DNA from: Candidatus Zixiibacteriota bacterium
GTDB lineage: Bacteria; Zixibacteria; MSB-5A5; GN15; JAAZOE01
DNA: 64,000 nt
NCBI GenBank assembly: GCA_036480375.1
Contig: JAZGGI010000050.1
Location: 1-64,000 of the forward strand
Direction of reading: 5' to 3'
Positions within the stretch are counted from its first letter, which is position 1; every line of letters starts with the position of its first letter. The position numbers were made by a program, and so were the translations under genes. The notes beneath the pieces were generated by a model that was not told the DNA's origin, did no database searches, and worked only from the letters and a program-made list of their open reading frames with translations. Below, piece by piece: positions 55,916-64,000 of the stretch.

Positions 55916-56461
55916 TTACATCTGAGGCGGCGTCATAACCCATATAAATGTAGAGGACACCTTGCCTTTGTTCATAATTTGGTGTTTTTTGTGGGCCGGA
56001 AAATAAAAACACCCACCTTTTTTGACACGATATGTTCTTTTGCCGTATTTTATAGTAAGCTGTCCGGTCAGAACATAACCGAATTCCTCGCCGTAATGCG
56101 GTTCCTCCAATGCCAGAGATTGACCCAGGCTCAATGTAACCCGAATGGGATCCATGAGCATATTGGTTGAACCGGGAACCAGTGTTTCAAACGAATCTCC
56201 GCCTCGGCCAGAAATGGAAACGCGATCATCACGGCTGAAGGTTATCCGGTCGGCTTCGTTTTCTTGGGCGAAAAACTCGCCAATGGACATACCCAGGGCA
56301 TCAAGAATATCAATCATCGAGTCGAGAGAGATCGAAGTCTGATTATTTTCGATTTGCGAAATGAAACCCTTGGTTAGCTGAGCCCGGTCGGCGAGTTCCG
56401 CCTGAGTCAGCTCGGCGGCCAGGCGCAGGTCTTTTATCTTCTGTCCAATTTCTATCTTCAT
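55916..56461 (-). CDS. XRE-cupin transcriptional regulator (PuuR-like)
   Basis: 181 residues from the ATG at 56461. HTH KIKDLRLAAELTQAELADRA, GFISQIENNQTSISLDSM; C-terminal cupin PHYGEEFGYVLTGQLTIKYG, FYFPAHKKHQIMN. Typical repressor layout of polyamine-type genes such as PuuR. First gene of the speD-decarboxylase-speE operon, so it likely senses a polyamine or related ligand. Confidence 0.88.
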   Translation of the reverse strand: MKIEIGQKIKDLRLAAELTQAELADRAQLTKGFISQIENNQTSISLDSMIDILDALGMSIGEFFAQENEADRITFSRDDRVSISGRGGDSFETLVPGSTNMLMDPIRVTLSLGQSLALEEPHYGEEFGYVLTGQLTIKYGKRTYRVKKGGCFYFPAHKKHQIMNKGKVSSTFIWVMTPPQM

Positions 56462-56847
56462 CAGTTTAAGATATAACTTCAAAAAGTTTAGTAAAGCGTA
56501 TCTATATAATACCGGGATATCTCAAAGTCAAGGTGTGAGGCAAAAATAAATCAATATTTTTTGGGAATTCACCAATTCCCCGGAGATTGTATGTCCTGTA
56601 ACTCTATATTAGATTACAGATAAGGGAAGGTGTGCCTAAAATTCCATGTTCGATAAATGATTAAAATGGGTAACAGTTTATCAAACAAAAAATTGGGGAT
56701 ATTCTCCTGAGTCATGTATTCTATTCAAAAATACTCAATTATTTAGCCACAATTTCGGTGATTCAAAACAATTACACCTCCTGGGGTTGACCGGCCGGAG
56801 CGATATGATTATAATATCCAAAAGAAAAGAATTCTGTGGAGGTATGA
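56462..56847. other. Intergenic region, no gene seen
   Basis: AT-rich divergent region between the XRE-cupin regulator and the small barrel gene. No operator or promoter fixed by eye. Confidence 0.4.
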
Positions 56848-57399
56848 ATGAAGCATATTGGCGCTATGGCAGCGATTGTTTTGGTATTATTCGCAACGCC
56901 AATTTTGGCCGATGAATTCGGAGCCGGGATATCGGTGGGGCCGCTGTTGCCGGTATTGCAGCAGGATCAGGAATCCGGATATGCTATCGGTTTGAAAATT
57001 CGCAGTAAGCTGGTCGGGCAGGTATTTTTTGAACCTAATTTAAGATTCGGGAAATTCGGTGATATATCGATAGCGGGAGTTGGCGGACGCGAAGGCTCGA
57101 AAATAACTTTCTATGGAATGGATATAACTCTCGGCGGCGGAAAAGGCGGCGTCGGGCCAAAACCGTATTTATTTATCGGCGGCGGCGTTTATAACGTCAA
57201 ACGGGAAGGCGATGATACCAGCAATAATTCGGGTTGGTCAACCGGAGTCGGTGTTGCCGTCGGCCTTATGAAATATTTTGATATTGATTTGAGGGGACGA
57301 TTTAATATCGTCGGCGCAGAAGGCTCATCATCCCGAAAATCGGCCGCGATAACAATTGGAGCGGTTTACTTCTTCGGTCAGCAATATGGAGGTGAATAG
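56848..57399 (+). CDS. Small outer-membrane beta-barrel protein
   Basis: 183 residues, ATG after GTGGAGG. Signal peptide MKHIGAMAAIVLVLFATPIL; beta strands rich in Gly and aromatic residues (KPYLFIGGGVYNV, ITIGAVYFFGQQYGG). About eight strands, OmpX/OmpA-like. The lipoprotein gene follows after 1 nt. Confidence 0.65.
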   Translation: MKHIGAMAAIVLVLFATPILADEFGAGISVGPLLPVLQQDQESGYAIGLKIRSKLVGQVFFEPNLRFGKFGDISIAGVGGREGSKITFYGMDITLGGGKGGVGPKPYLFIGGGVYNVKREGDDTSNNSGWSTGVGVAVGLMKYFDIDLRGRFNIVGAEGSSSRKSAAITIGAVYFFGQQYGGE

Positions 57400-57400
57400 C

Positions 57401-57979
57401 ATGAGAAAGAAAATTGATTTGATGCTGGCGGTGTCGGCCATCGCCGCTCTTGTCATCTCCGGATGTATTCTGACCGCGACCGGAGTTGTGACGGTAAAAC
57501 TGGTTCCGGATGAATACGGGCAATCCTTGACTATTCGAAACGTTGGTTACACCGAGAATGGTAGAATCGTTGTCAATCTCTCCGAAGATGAGGATTTTGA
57601 GGAATTAAGAGAGCATATCAGCAATATCGATAATCTCGGTTTTTATTTATCGGTAACAAATAAGGATTATCCTCCGGTAACGTTTCAGATTTTGATCGAT
57701 AGTGATACGCTGGCCGATTATTCCGATATTGATATGATTGTCGATTCATCCGACTTGATTTTCACAGGACTGGAAATTCCAGCCGGGTCACCGTTTAATA
57801 CTGAAAAAACAATTATTAATTGGTCGGAGTCGATGGAATATATTACCGGTTTGAGTGATGTGAAATCGATTCTGGAAACGGGCGTATTCAGCATTTATCC
57901 ACTGGCGATTCCTCGGGATAATTTTAACCTGACAATAGATTCATTGGTGATTATAGTGACCCTGACCGGTAAAAAATAG
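57401..57979 (+). CDS. Lipoprotein, hypothetical
   Basis: 192 residues from the ATG at 57401 (GGAGG upstream). Lipobox ISGC with Cys22. Beta-rich mature part (GRIVVNLSEDEDFEELREH) with no family recognised. Cotranscribed with the barrel gene, so perhaps a partner of it. Confidence 0.6.
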   Translation: MRKKIDLMLAVSAIAALVISGCILTATGVVTVKLVPDEYGQSLTIRNVGYTENGRIVVNLSEDEDFEELREHISNIDNLGFYLSVTNKDYPPVTFQILIDSDTLADYSDIDMIVDSSDLIFTGLEIPAGSPFNTEKTIINWSESMEYITGLSDVKSILETGVFSIYPLAIPRDNFNLTIDSLVIIVTLTGKK

Positions 57980-58009
57980 AATCTACTCGCGTCAAATAAA
58001 AATTGTAGA

Positions 58010-58037
58010 AAAGCCCGGTTTTTAAGCCGGGTTTTTT
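58010..58037 (+). terminator. Terminator after the lipoprotein gene
   Basis: AAGCCCGG / CCGGGTTTT hairpin followed by T residues. Confidence 0.75.
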
Positions 58038-58137
58038 AATTATACGGGATCTTGGCTTCGTTCAAAATATACTTGAGAATCTTGGGGAACTGACGTACAT
58101 TATCAAAAGTATTTCTGATAAATCGCAAGGAGAAGCC

Positions 58138-59529
58138 ATGTACGATATAGCCATTATCGGCTCCGGACCGGGGGGATATACCGCGGGAATCAGAGCCGCT
58201 CTCAAAGGTGCTAATGTCGCCGTTATCGAGGAAGATAAACTGGGCGGAGTTTGTCTTAACCGGGGATGTATTCCATCCAAGTCGCTAATCGCCGGAGCGA
58301 ATCTGTTTCAAAAAATGAAACATGCGCAATCTTTCGGTATCACACTGGATTCACCGCCACGGCCGGATTGGACGGCGATGCTGGCAAGAAAAGATAAAAT
58401 CGTATCCGGCTTAGTAGGCGGAATCGGGACGTTATTTAAAAGTTACGGCGTCGAACATTACAATGGCTTTGGGCGGTTGGTATCAAAAAACAAAATTCAT
58501 GTTGACTTGGCCAATGAAACCGAAACCGAAATCGAGGCGAAAAATATAATTATCGCCACCGGCTCGCGGCCGGCGATTATTCCGGCTTTTCCGATTGACG
58601 GCGAGAATGTGTTATCTTCCGACCACCTATTGGAAATGGTATCATTACCGGAATCTATGCTGATAATCGGAGCGGGGGTGATTGGCTGCGAATGGGCTTT
58701 TATGCTGGCTCAGCTCGAGGTGAAAGTTGAGATGGTGGAGATGATGCCACATGCTTTGCCTCTGGAAGATGAGATGGTATCGAAGACGATTGAACGGGAA
58801 TTGAAGAAACTAAAGATTAAGCTGCATACCAATGTCAAAGTCGAGCGTCTCGAAGTATCGGACAATAAATTAATCAGCGCCGTCTTAACGAACGGTAAAA
58901 AACTGGAATCGGAAAAGGTACTGGTTTCAATCGGGCGGGCGTTTAACACTCAGGATATCGGTCTCGAAGAAGTTGGCATCAAACTAAATGATAATGGCTC
59001 GGTCAAAGTCAACGCGATGATGCAGACGAACCGGAAAAACATATATTCCGTTGGGGATGTGGCCGGAAAGGTACTTTTGGCATATACGGCTGTTGCCGAA
59101 GGAGCAGTGGCGGTTGATAATTTCCTGGGGGGATCGGTCAAGGCCGATTATAACGCTTTCCCCTCGGTAATATTCACGCAGCCCGAAGCGGCCTCGGTGG
59201 GTATGACAGAACAACAGGCGGCTAAAAAGCATAAGATTGCCATCGGTTCATTTCCAATACGAGCTCTGGGTAAGGCTCATGCCGAGGGTGAAATCGCGGG
59301 AGAAGTAAAGGTAATCGGGGATAAGAAAACGGATAAAATTCTCGGGATTCATATTGTCGGGCCGCATGCCACCGAAGTGATACATACGGCGATGCTGGCG
59401 ATAAAGCAAAAATTAACAGTTTCAGATCTTGGTTCTATGATATTTGCGCATCCGGTAATTTCAGAATCTGTAATGGAAGCCTGCCACAATCTGCATAAAA
59501 TGTCGGTTCATTTACCTGGTCAAAAATAA
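58138..59529 (+). CDS. lpd: Dihydrolipoyl dehydrogenase
   Basis: 463 residues, ATG after AAGGAGAAGCC. Redox disulfide C39-x4-C44 in GGVCLNRGCIPSKSL, FAD motif IIGSGPGGYTAGIRAALKG, NAD motif IIGAGVIGCEWA, and a His/Glu pair near the end (FAHPVISESVMEA). E3 of a 2-oxoacid dehydrogenase or glycine cleavage complex; the partner genes are not here. Confidence 0.94.
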   Translation: MYDIAIIGSGPGGYTAGIRAALKGANVAVIEEDKLGGVCLNRGCIPSKSLIAGANLFQKMKHAQSFGITLDSPPRPDWTAMLARKDKIVSGLVGGIGTLFKSYGVEHYNGFGRLVSKNKIHVDLANETETEIEAKNIIIATGSRPAIIPAFPIDGENVLSSDHLLEMVSLPESMLIIGAGVIGCEWAFMLAQLEVKVEMVEMMPHALPLEDEMVSKTIERELKKLKIKLHTNVKVERLEVSDNKLISAVLTNGKKLESEKVLVSIGRAFNTQDIGLEEVGIKLNDNGSVKVNAMMQTNRKNIYSVGDVAGKVLLAYTAVAEGAVAVDNFLGGSVKADYNAFPSVIFTQPEAASVGMTEQQAAKKHKIAIGSFPIRALGKAHAEGEIAGEVKVIGDKKTDKILGIHIVGPHATEVIHTAMLAIKQKLTVSDLGSMIFAHPVISESVMEACHNLHKMSVHLPGQK

Positions 59530-59685
59530 AAAGCCACGCCGAATGCTGCAAAACTTTTTACACTTCGCATAATCTGCGTGAAAACCAACGAATGCGAAAA
59601 AAAACGCCAAAATCTGCTAATTTTTCGTAAGCTGTTGACTGTTAATTAATATGGAGTTCGTCACAAATATACATACCTTTTATTG

Positions 59686-59700
59686 TCGCATAATATGCGA
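59686..59700. repeat. Palindrome TCGCATA-A-TATGCGA
   Basis: Perfect inverted repeat of 7 bp with a 1-nt centre. A near copy, TCGCATAATCTGCG, is at 59565-59578. Possible operator. Confidence 0.5.
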
Positions 59701-59875
59701 TAATTATTGCCGTTTGTAATTCGGGATTATTTTTATTTTAATTTTATCTTGTTGTTCTCCTTAGCATTAAGTAGTCGGTGTCCAGTTTAATTATATGTCG
59801 GCATGAATGTTGTTACTGTAATATGTGAAGTTAGTTACTCTGTATGGCGGTGAAGGGTACTAATGAGGTGGGGAT

Positions 59876-59906
59876 GAGGAGTTTCTTTGTGAGGGAGAAA
59901 CTCCTC
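59876..59906. promoter_or_regulatory. Tandem hairpin 1 upstream of the secreted-protein gene
   Basis: GAGGAGTTTCT / AGAAACTCCTC, 11 bp, loop 9 nt. Preceded by ACTAATGAGGTGGGG. Confidence 0.6.
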
Positions 59907-59954
59907 GTTGTTTGAAAATAGTTATCAGTGTTTATAAATGTACTGAGGTGGGAG

Positions 59955-59982
59955 AAGAGGAGTTCTTTTTTGAACTCCTCTT
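59955..59982. promoter_or_regulatory. Tandem hairpin 2 upstream of the secreted-protein gene
   Basis: AAGAGGAGTTC / GAACTCCTCTT, 11 bp, loop TTTTTT. Preceded by ACTGAGGTGGG, similar to the sequence before hairpin 1, about 80 nt upstream. Confidence 0.6.
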
Positions 59983-60085
59983 TCTGTATGCGGTCGGGAA
60001 CAAAAATTTTAACAATAAGACTATTTGTACGTTATATTAATAGGGATTGAGCGAATATCATAATCGCCGGGTGATAATTATTGGC

Positions 60086-62941
60086 ATGAAAAAGAGTATC
60101 ATATATATTTTGATTTTTATAGTCGCCTTATGCGGGCATAATTCACGTGCCAAAACCGTATTTCCAAAGAGTCTGAATCAGAAAATTACGCTAAATGATA
60201 ATTACTGTTTTCAAAAAATGACCGATACTCTTGGCAATTTATGGCTTCCGTTATCCAATCGCATGGGCATCGGTGATCCTTTCGGCGATAGTGATATGTT
60301 TCCCCAGGATGAGGAATTGACCGGTAATTTGGCCGAAGATTTTAACGCTGTCATTAACAAGCGGACGCAAGTTGATTATCTTCATTCGGCCGGATTATGG
60401 GTGGGGGGCATAAAAGGCAATGATACCCTGGTGTCGCATTCGTTTGATTATACCGCTCCCATCCCGGAATTAAATCCATTGCCTTGTCCAAATGGTCAAA
60501 TTATCACAGCTAATGAGTGGGCCGATTTAGAAATTCTGGCGACAGCCTACGATACCATAATAATCGGCGATACAACCGCCCGATGTTATCTGGGCGATTG
60601 CCGCGATTGGTATCCCTTAGGGATCAAAGTAACGTCACACAGCTATAAGTGGGTTACTCCTCCCTATGATAAAATTGAGTTGGTTGAATATACGATCACC
60701 AATATCGATACTTTGCCTTTGGAAGAGGGGTGGGTTGGTATATACGCTGACTGCGATATCGGTTATCGAGCGCCCGGGTATGAGAACGATGATATTTCAG
60801 GATTTATAAACGGCGCGATAGACGGCCAGGGGAAATGGGCAGATTTAATCGTCGCTTATTCAATGGATATGGACGGCGATCCCAAAGATTATAAATTCAA
60901 TGACAAATCTCCCCGGGGCGCTTTTGCGATTCAGGTACTGGGATTATCGGTTTCGGATTATCGCGTAAACTACAATTGGTGGGTTGACAATCACGATACC
61001 TGGTTGGAGTGGGCGCCGCGTCAACGTGAATATGAATTGCGCAATCTGGGTAATTCGATGGCGATTGCCTATGGTGATAGCAATAAATATTATCTGATGT
61101 CCCATACGGAAATTGATTATAATCAGATTGAGGCGGCCCTCAGTCATCCCCAATGGAATGATCCGGATATAATCGGGAGGGATATCGCTCAAGGTAATGA
61201 TACTCGGTTCTTGATTTCCGCCGGACCGTTTAATCTGCAGCCGATGGAAGAGGTTACTTTTACAGTGGCTTATATGGCCGCCGATTCAATTCTTAATAAT
61301 CCATTTATTGATATCTGGTTCAATCCTTCAAATCCGTTATCGGTTTCGGACTGGTATGAGGTTTCTGATTTTAGCGGGTTGATATCGACGGCTTTCACGG
61401 CCCTGGATATTTTTAATAATGGGTTGGATTATCCTCCTCCCGGGCCTCCCGAGAAGCTGGTCCTGGTGGATTTCAATAATACTTCGGTTACTCTGACTTG
61501 GTCTGAGAAGTCTGCTGTCGATTTTGCAGGTTATTACGTTTACTCAAGAACCGGAAATGATGAATGGTCGCAGGTATCTGACATTTCATGGATTAACGAT
61601 ACAATAGCAACAATTAATAATCTTGATTTTGAAATAGAATATAAGTTTGCCGTGGCGGCGGTTGATTTGAACGCGACCGTCGGCAAATTGTCTGCGGAAG
61701 TGGTTGTGGTGGTCGGAGGTCCTCATCCTCCATCAGCATTAATTGGATCGGGTAATCAGGCGTATCCCAATCTAAGTTGGTCGCATTCAAGCAGTCTGGA
61801 TGTGATTTCCTATAATATTTATCGATGCGATGAACAATTCACAACGCATGAAGTGATTGCCAATGTTAGTGATACGACTTTTATTGACCTGTCCGCCCGG
61901 TCCGGAAATCGATATGAGTATTTTGTAACGGCGGTTAATTCCCGCGGATTTGAATCTCCGCCATCGATAAAGATAAGAATATCCCCAATGGCATTGACGT
62001 CTGGTATACTGGTTATTGATCAAAACTCGGGATCGCTGTTTGATAATCTGGTGTTTGATAGGTTGTTTTTGGATTCTCTATTGTATCGGGGATTAGAAGG
62101 TTTGGATTACTTCTATTTGTCATTTGATGAAAACAATCCTCCAACTCTCGGTCAATTGTCCGATTATTCGCTGTTGATAATCAGCGCCGAAAACAGAGGG
62201 GGGGCCTTATCCGCCCAGCTCGAATATACGCTTGAAACTTATTTGTCTAACGGAGGTAAAGCGATTATCCTCCTCAGGCATTGCGGAATTGAAATTGAGT
62301 CGGAAACCGATCCCAGGATTATAAGATTCCGCCCGGAATCAATTTTCACCAGATATCTAAGAGTTGATTCGAGCTATATTGGGCCGACGAAAGTAACGAA
62401 TGGCTATAATCTTGAGGGTGATTTAATCGGAGCCTCGCCTGTTTTGCCGTCCTATCCGCAATTAACATGGGATAGTGTGCGGATAAATCAATTCGGATAT
62501 GGAGTGAACACGGGCTTACCTTATTGTGGAGCATTTTGGCCATCTGCGGAGGTCGAGGCTATTTATCGATATCAATCTTCCTCGGATGGCAGTTTTCCTG
62601 ATGATGAGGTAAATGGTATTAGATATTTGGGTGAGAGTTATAGTTTTTATCTTTTGAACTTCCCTCTGTCATTAATGGAGTTGGACGAGGCTTCGGTTTT
62701 GTTGAGGACCATGGTGGAAGAGCTAAATGAGCAGAATATCTGCGGGGATATCAACGCCGATAATAGGCTCAATATCGGTGATATTGTTTCCTACGTTCGG
62801 TATCTTTTCCATGACGAAGAGCCGTCGAAAATATATCTGAACGGTGATGTTGACTGCGACGGCGGATATGGGATGAGTGATTTGCTAATGCTGATAAATT
62901 TTTATATGCGGCAAGGGTTAGCTCCCAATTGCTGTGAATAA
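60086..62941 (+). CDS. Large secreted protein with FN3-like domains and C-terminal dockerin repeats
   Basis: 951 residues from the ATG at 60086 (an upstream TTG at 60047 is less likely). Signal peptide MKKSIIYILIFIVALCG. The N-terminal module (GLWVGGIKGNDTLVSH ... NWWVDN) is shared with the proteins at 27370 and 62957. Two FN3-like domains follow (about 465-640), then a ThuA/glutaminase-like region (QNSGSLFDNLVFDRLF), and a dockerin pair at the end (CGDINADNRLNIGDIV, NGDVDCDGGYGMSDLL). It has no NPFNP sorting domain. Likely cell surface. Confidence 0.8.
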   Translation: MKKSIIYILIFIVALCGHNSRAKTVFPKSLNQKITLNDNYCFQKMTDTLGNLWLPLSNRMGIGDPFGDSDMFPQDEELTGNLAEDFNAVINKRTQVDYLHSAGLWVGGIKGNDTLVSHSFDYTAPIPELNPLPCPNGQIITANEWADLEILATAYDTIIIGDTTARCYLGDCRDWYPLGIKVTSHSYKWVTPPYDKIELVEYTITNIDTLPLEEGWVGIYADCDIGYRAPGYENDDISGFINGAIDGQGKWADLIVAYSMDMDGDPKDYKFNDKSPRGAFAIQVLGLSVSDYRVNYNWWVDNHDTWLEWAPRQREYELRNLGNSMAIAYGDSNKYYLMSHTEIDYNQIEAALSHPQWNDPDIIGRDIAQGNDTRFLISAGPFNLQPMEEVTFTVAYMAADSILNNPFIDIWFNPSNPLSVSDWYEVSDFSGLISTAFTALDIFNNGLDYPPPGPPEKLVLVDFNNTSVTLTWSEKSAVDFAGYYVYSRTGNDEWSQVSDISWINDTIATINNLDFEIEYKFAVAAVDLNATVGKLSAEVVVVVGGPHPPSALIGSGNQAYPNLSWSHSSSLDVISYNIYRCDEQFTTHEVIANVSDTTFIDLSARSGNRYEYFVTAVNSRGFESPPSIKIRISPMALTSGILVIDQNSGSLFDNLVFDRLFLDSLLYRGLEGLDYFYLSFDENNPPTLGQLSDYSLLIISAENRGGALSAQLEYTLETYLSNGGKAIILLRHCGIEIESETDPRIIRFRPESIFTRYLRVDSSYIGPTKVTNGYNLEGDLIGASPVLPSYPQLTWDSVRINQFGYGVNTGLPYCGAFWPSAEVEAIYRYQSSSDGSFPDDEVNGIRYLGESYSFYLLNFPLSLMELDEASVLLRTMVEELNEQNICGDINADNRLNIGDIVSYVRYLFHDEEPSKIYLNGDVDCDGGYGMSDLLMLINFYMRQGLAPNCCE

Positions 62942-62956
62942 ATAGAGTGATACGGG

Positions 62957-64000
62957 ATGAAAAATTTAAACACAAAATATACGGCTGAGCGGTCATCATC
63001 AAAGACAGGTATGTTATTGCGAACTATCCCCGTATTCGTTGTTCTTGTGTTTGTAGCGCTATTTGCATCAATTGCATTCGGATCGGAAAAATGGATGAAA
63101 ACCAATCCCCGGATTAATATGGAGCTTTCATCGTTTATCACCGCCCAGTCCGATACTTTATTGAATATCCTGATACCAGCTTCGGAACTAAGACACCTCG
63201 GAGTTCACAATTCCGGCAAATGGTACTTTCCATTGGGTAACGGCCGCGTCCCAAGTTTTGGTGGATCAGTTGATCCTGAAACGGGTGAGGTAACTACCAA
63301 CGTGTTTTTCCCAAAGGGATCCGGCAATTCATACGTTTATACAATTCTCCTTTGGATCGGGGGTGTCGTTGGTATTGATACTCTGGTATCTACAGCCGCG
63401 GACCAGGTTAGTTTGACCGGTGGTTTTGAACTATTGTCGGCCGCTCCCCTAATCGGCGGTCTTAAGCGGACAGGCAATTTTGCTGATGACGAATTTGTGG
63501 CCATCTATAGCGATACAATAAGCGATCCCGGTTACAATGGAGTTCCCAATATGTATGATGATCAAACGCATGTCCCATTGGGAGTCGAAATACGTCAAGA
63601 GAGCTATAGCTGGGCCGATATCCTTTATGATGATTTTGTCTTAATAAAGTTTACAGTAAAGAACATCCTCGATAAAAATATCAAGAATGGTTGGATCGGA
63701 TTTTATATTGATCCGGATATTTATAATTTTCCCAATGCGCCAATCGGTTGGGTGGATGATATCAGCGGAGTGATTGATACCCTTATTGATGAAGGCGATC
63801 CGACCAGCCGATTATTCATTCCCTATAGTTTTGATAACAACGGTGATCCTCAAGGCAATACTCGTTGGGATTCCGCATCCGTGAGAGGCGCTGTTTCGCT
63901 CCGGCTGGTGGCTTCGAGTTTTGAAAATCCAATTCAAAATTTCAATTGGTGGGTTCCTAATGGAAATCCTGATATTGATTTTGGGCCCCGTCTGATAGGA
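62957..64000 (+). CDS. Large secreted protein, paralogue of the upstream gene (3' truncated)
   Basis: Starts at ATG 62957, 15 nt after the previous stop; the frame is open for all 348 codons to the window edge. Hydrophobic signal segment (LLRTIPVFVVLVFVALFASI), then LLWIGGVVGIDTLVSTAAD, and FYIDPDIYNFPNAPIGW with FNWWVPNGNPDIDF. It lines up with the 60086 protein (LWVGGIKGNDTLVSH, NWWVDN). Its end lies outside the window. Confidence 0.8.
   Translation, partial: MKNLNTKYTAERSSSKTGMLLRTIPVFVVLVFVALFASIAFGSEKWMKTNPRINMELSSFITAQSDTLLNILIPASELRHLGVHNSGKWYFPLGNGRVPSFGGSVDPETGEVTTNVFFPKGSGNSYVYTILLWIGGVVGIDTLVSTAADQVSLTGGFELLSAAPLIGGLKRTGNFADDEFVAIYSDTISDPGYNGVPNMYDDQTHVPLGVEIRQESYSWADILYDDFVLIKFTVKNILDKNIKNGWIGFYIDPDIYNFPNAPIGWVDDISGVIDTLIDEGDPTSRLFIPYSFDNNGDPQGNTRWDSASVRGAVSLRLVASSFENPIQNFNWWVPNGNPDIDFGPRLIG

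Larger units (their letters stand above)
59530..60085. other. Non-coding region with palindromes and two tandem hairpins
   Basis: No gene. It contains a near-palindrome at 59565-59578 and a perfect 7-bp-arm palindrome at 59686-59700 with the same sequence (TCGCATAAT), then two related hairpins at 59876-59906 and 59955-59982. Presumably upstream regulation of the secreted protein gene at 60086. Confidence 0.55.

Overview
The window looks like a 64 kb chromosomal segment of an uncultured Gram-negative bacterium of the FCB type. Candidate division Zixibacteria is my best guess, an inference from gene style rather than a phylogenetic result. The signs are large secreted proteins with paired dockerin repeats, a C-terminal NYPNPFNP-type sorting domain, a PorV/PorQ-like outer-membrane protein, a TonB receptor with a carboxypeptidase-like plug extension, DUF2723, DUF4175 and DUF4159 proteins, and an OBG-like TGS GTPase. 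Base composition is moderate, strong Shine-Dalgarno sequences are common, and several genes appear to use TTG or GTG starts. I found no tRNA, rRNA or CRISPR array.

Layout. 1-4.2 kb: the end of a large beta-helix/dockerin surface protein, then a GNAT acetyltransferase and a NodB-like deacetylase. 4.2-5.4 kb: remnants of a serine recombinase and an IS1182-type transposase. 5.4-14.9 kb: a reverse-strand block with a DUF2723 membrane protein, a TPR protein, a DUF4175 coiled-coil protein and a DUF4159 protein. 15-18.7 kb: class II fructose-bisphosphate aldolase, an outer-membrane barrel and a CDF metal exporter. 18.8-24.3 kb: a signalling locus with a periplasmic binding protein, a sensor kinase, two receiver proteins, a receiver-kinase hybrid and a convergent single receiver. 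24.6-31.1 kb: an apparent operon of TonB receptor, large secreted protein with a sorting domain, and PorV-like protein. 31.3-33.6 kb: a short flagellin, ribosomal protein L28 and the GTPase.

33.6-39 kb is the most accessory-looking part. It has short-hairpin arrays, a MITE-like element, an orphan 425-residue protein with a glycine-rich hydrophobic tail, a saccharopine-dehydrogenase-like protein, a small cysteine-rich protein and a radical SAM enzyme. 39.1-40.4 kb holds a DUF1961 lipoprotein. 40.6-46.4 kb is a complete iscR-iscS-iscU-iscA-(DUF2480)-hscB-hscA-fdx-iscX operon on the reverse strand, with a near-consensus type I IscR operator just upstream. A second Rrf2 regulator is divergent from it. 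47.3-53.3 kb carries pdxS-pdxT, ispH, a Rieske protein, an O-methyltransferase, an ArsC/Spx-like protein and ETF-quinone oxidoreductase. 53.4-56.5 kb is a polyamine operon on the reverse strand: XRE-cupin regulator, speD, ornithine-type decarboxylase, speE. 56.8-59.5 kb has a small barrel, a lipoprotein and dihydrolipoyl dehydrogenase. From 60 kb to the end are two tandem large secreted proteins; the second is cut by the window edge.

Main themes: Fe-S cluster assembly with enzymes that would use its clusters (ferredoxin, IspH, Rieske, ETF-QO, radical SAM), and export of large surface proteins. The best candidates for something undescribed are the sorting-domain cargo plus PorV-like plus TonB operon with its related secreted-protein family, DUF2480 inside the isc operon, the binding-protein-coupled kinase locus, and the hairpin repeats around the orphan 425-residue gene.
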